Source: Micropterus salmoides (lineage: Eukaryota > Chordata > Actinopteri > Centrarchiformes > Centrarchidae). From it: a stretch of DNA of 64,000 bases. The stretch spans positions 16,353,665 through 16,417,664 of the forward strand of contig NW_024043372.1 in NCBI RefSeq assembly GCF_014851395.1, written 5' to 3'. Below the pieces are notes generated by a model. It did no database searches, had not been told where the DNA came from, and saw only the letters and a program-made list of their open reading frames with translations. This document shows positions 63,000 through 64,000 of the stretch, in pieces. Made by a program: the position numbers and the translations under genes. How positions within the stretch are numbered: position 1 is the stretch's first letter; every line of letters begins with the position of its first letter.

Positions 63000-63420
63000 A
63001 AGTTACAACAACTTCCTTTTTCATGGCGAATCATCGATTTTGGATGCCGCGCCACGGACATGCTGTTCCATGAAAACTCACCGTTTTTACAACTTTTAAT
63101 CGTCAGTGGGTTTACACTGCACAGAGAAACTTTGAAGTCAATCGGACTAATTCGCTAGGAGGAGTTTCTTAAAGTACGGAGTTTGTAAATTGCAAAAAAT
63201 GACCATTAAATCTAAAATGGCCAACTTCCTGCTGGGTTTAGGCAATGGCTCCAAGAGGCTTTTTTGTACGTCTGGACATGATACACGTACAAAAATATCG
63301 TACAACGTGAAAAATCCAATTAAATTGGCTCCTGCTTTATCGTACAACGCACTTTGTTGAAGGTCATTTCCTGTTGACCTCACACGTTTCATGCTCGGGC
63401 CCTAATTATCTTAAAGTATA
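63000..63420. repeat. Probable interspersed repeat ending TTTCATGCTCGGGCCCTAAT
   Basis: It contains AAACTTTGAAGTCAATCGGA and CATGCTCGGGCCCTAAT, which I recall as commonly repeated in fish genomes. It holds a 31-bp insertion at 63308-63338. Confidence 0.4.
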
Positions 63421-63639
63421 CATTAGTTGTACACTGTTGATGCCACTATACAGGCCACTTTGGGGGCAGTGGAAACTAGCAATGAACACAAATAAAACAC
63501 CATTTAATTTGTTTTTATTGCATATATACCTTGCACTATATGTCACCAATCCCTTACAAACATTTCCTGTGTTAGTAGAAAATGATCCTATGGTATTCAT
63601 GTGGTATGACCTTACAGTACCACAGGTAAAGCAAATTCT

Positions 63640-63775
63640 GCGGTAATGTATCACAGAACCTGTGGTACTATACCATAGATATACCACACATTTACCACAC
63701 AGTACATGTTCTATTGTAACCTACTATACCATACATTTACCACACAGTACAGGTCCTATGGTACTATACCAGCAT
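63640..63775. repeat. Minisatellite with ~50-60 bp units
   Basis: Two to three imperfect units share ACTATACCATA, CATTTACCACACAGTACA and TTCTATGGTA-like words. Confidence 0.7.
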
Positions 63776-64000
63776 CTGGCCCAACAATGATTAAAAAAAA
63801 CATTATTTTGTAGGTATTCTTGATGGTATTTTAGAGTTTGACCGTTCCTGAAAAAACAATTTTAAAATTTTGATGACTCTTGGGGGCATGTATTACTTTA
63901 GCGTGGAATGAAAAGCTTTCTCAGTTTTATGACGCCAGAGTGTAGTGTTTCTGGGGGCCGACCACCGGACCTCAATGATTACTTTACACAAACAAAAACA

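Overview
The window is vertebrate nuclear DNA, almost certainly from a teleost fish. It has split genes with GT/AG introns, a dense population of short DNA transposons, LINE and SINE fragments, and many microsatellites. No bacterial, viral or organellar gene organisation is visible. The species cannot be fixed from the sequence alone.

Two protein-coding genes can be supported, arranged head to head. (1) r3hdm2 lies on the minus strand. Ten coding exons run from the initiator ATG at 8453 down to 258 and join in phase to give residues 1 to about 299, including a complete R3H domain and the start of the SUZ region. The gene continues beyond the left edge. Likely 5' UTR exons lie at 10081-10158, 9388-9491, 46420-46472 and 46822 to about 47090, so the first introns span about 36 kb. 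(2) inhbc, an activin/inhibin beta C/E-type TGF-beta ligand, lies on the plus strand. Two exons (49391-49733 and 50155-50936) encode 374 residues with a signal peptide, a prodomain, an RKR processing site and a nine-cysteine mature domain. R3HDM2 and INHBC are adjacent in the same divergent orientation in human 12q13, so this is conserved vertebrate synteny.

Layout: 1-10158, r3hdm2 coding exons and the 5' UTR exons nearest to them. 10159-46419, a very large 5' intron filled with transposons. It holds hAT-type elements with exact 8-bp target duplications, one hAT nested inside another, a hAT inside a LINE, a second LINE split by an insertion, a PIF/Harbinger-like MITE and two SINEs. 46420-47100, r3hdm2 leader exons and promoter. 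47100-49390, divergent intergenic region. 49391-50936, inhbc. 50937 to about 53560, probable long inhbc 3' UTR. 53560-64000, gene-poor DNA with a tandem duplication of about 1.1 kb and a minisatellite.

The two genes are not expected to act in one pathway. One encodes a predicted nucleic-acid-binding protein and the other a secreted hormone precursor. No novel multi-gene system was found. The most useful observations are a possible extra in-frame r3hdm2 exon, the dated stack of transposon insertions, and a short insertion flanked by 11-bp repeats near the right end.
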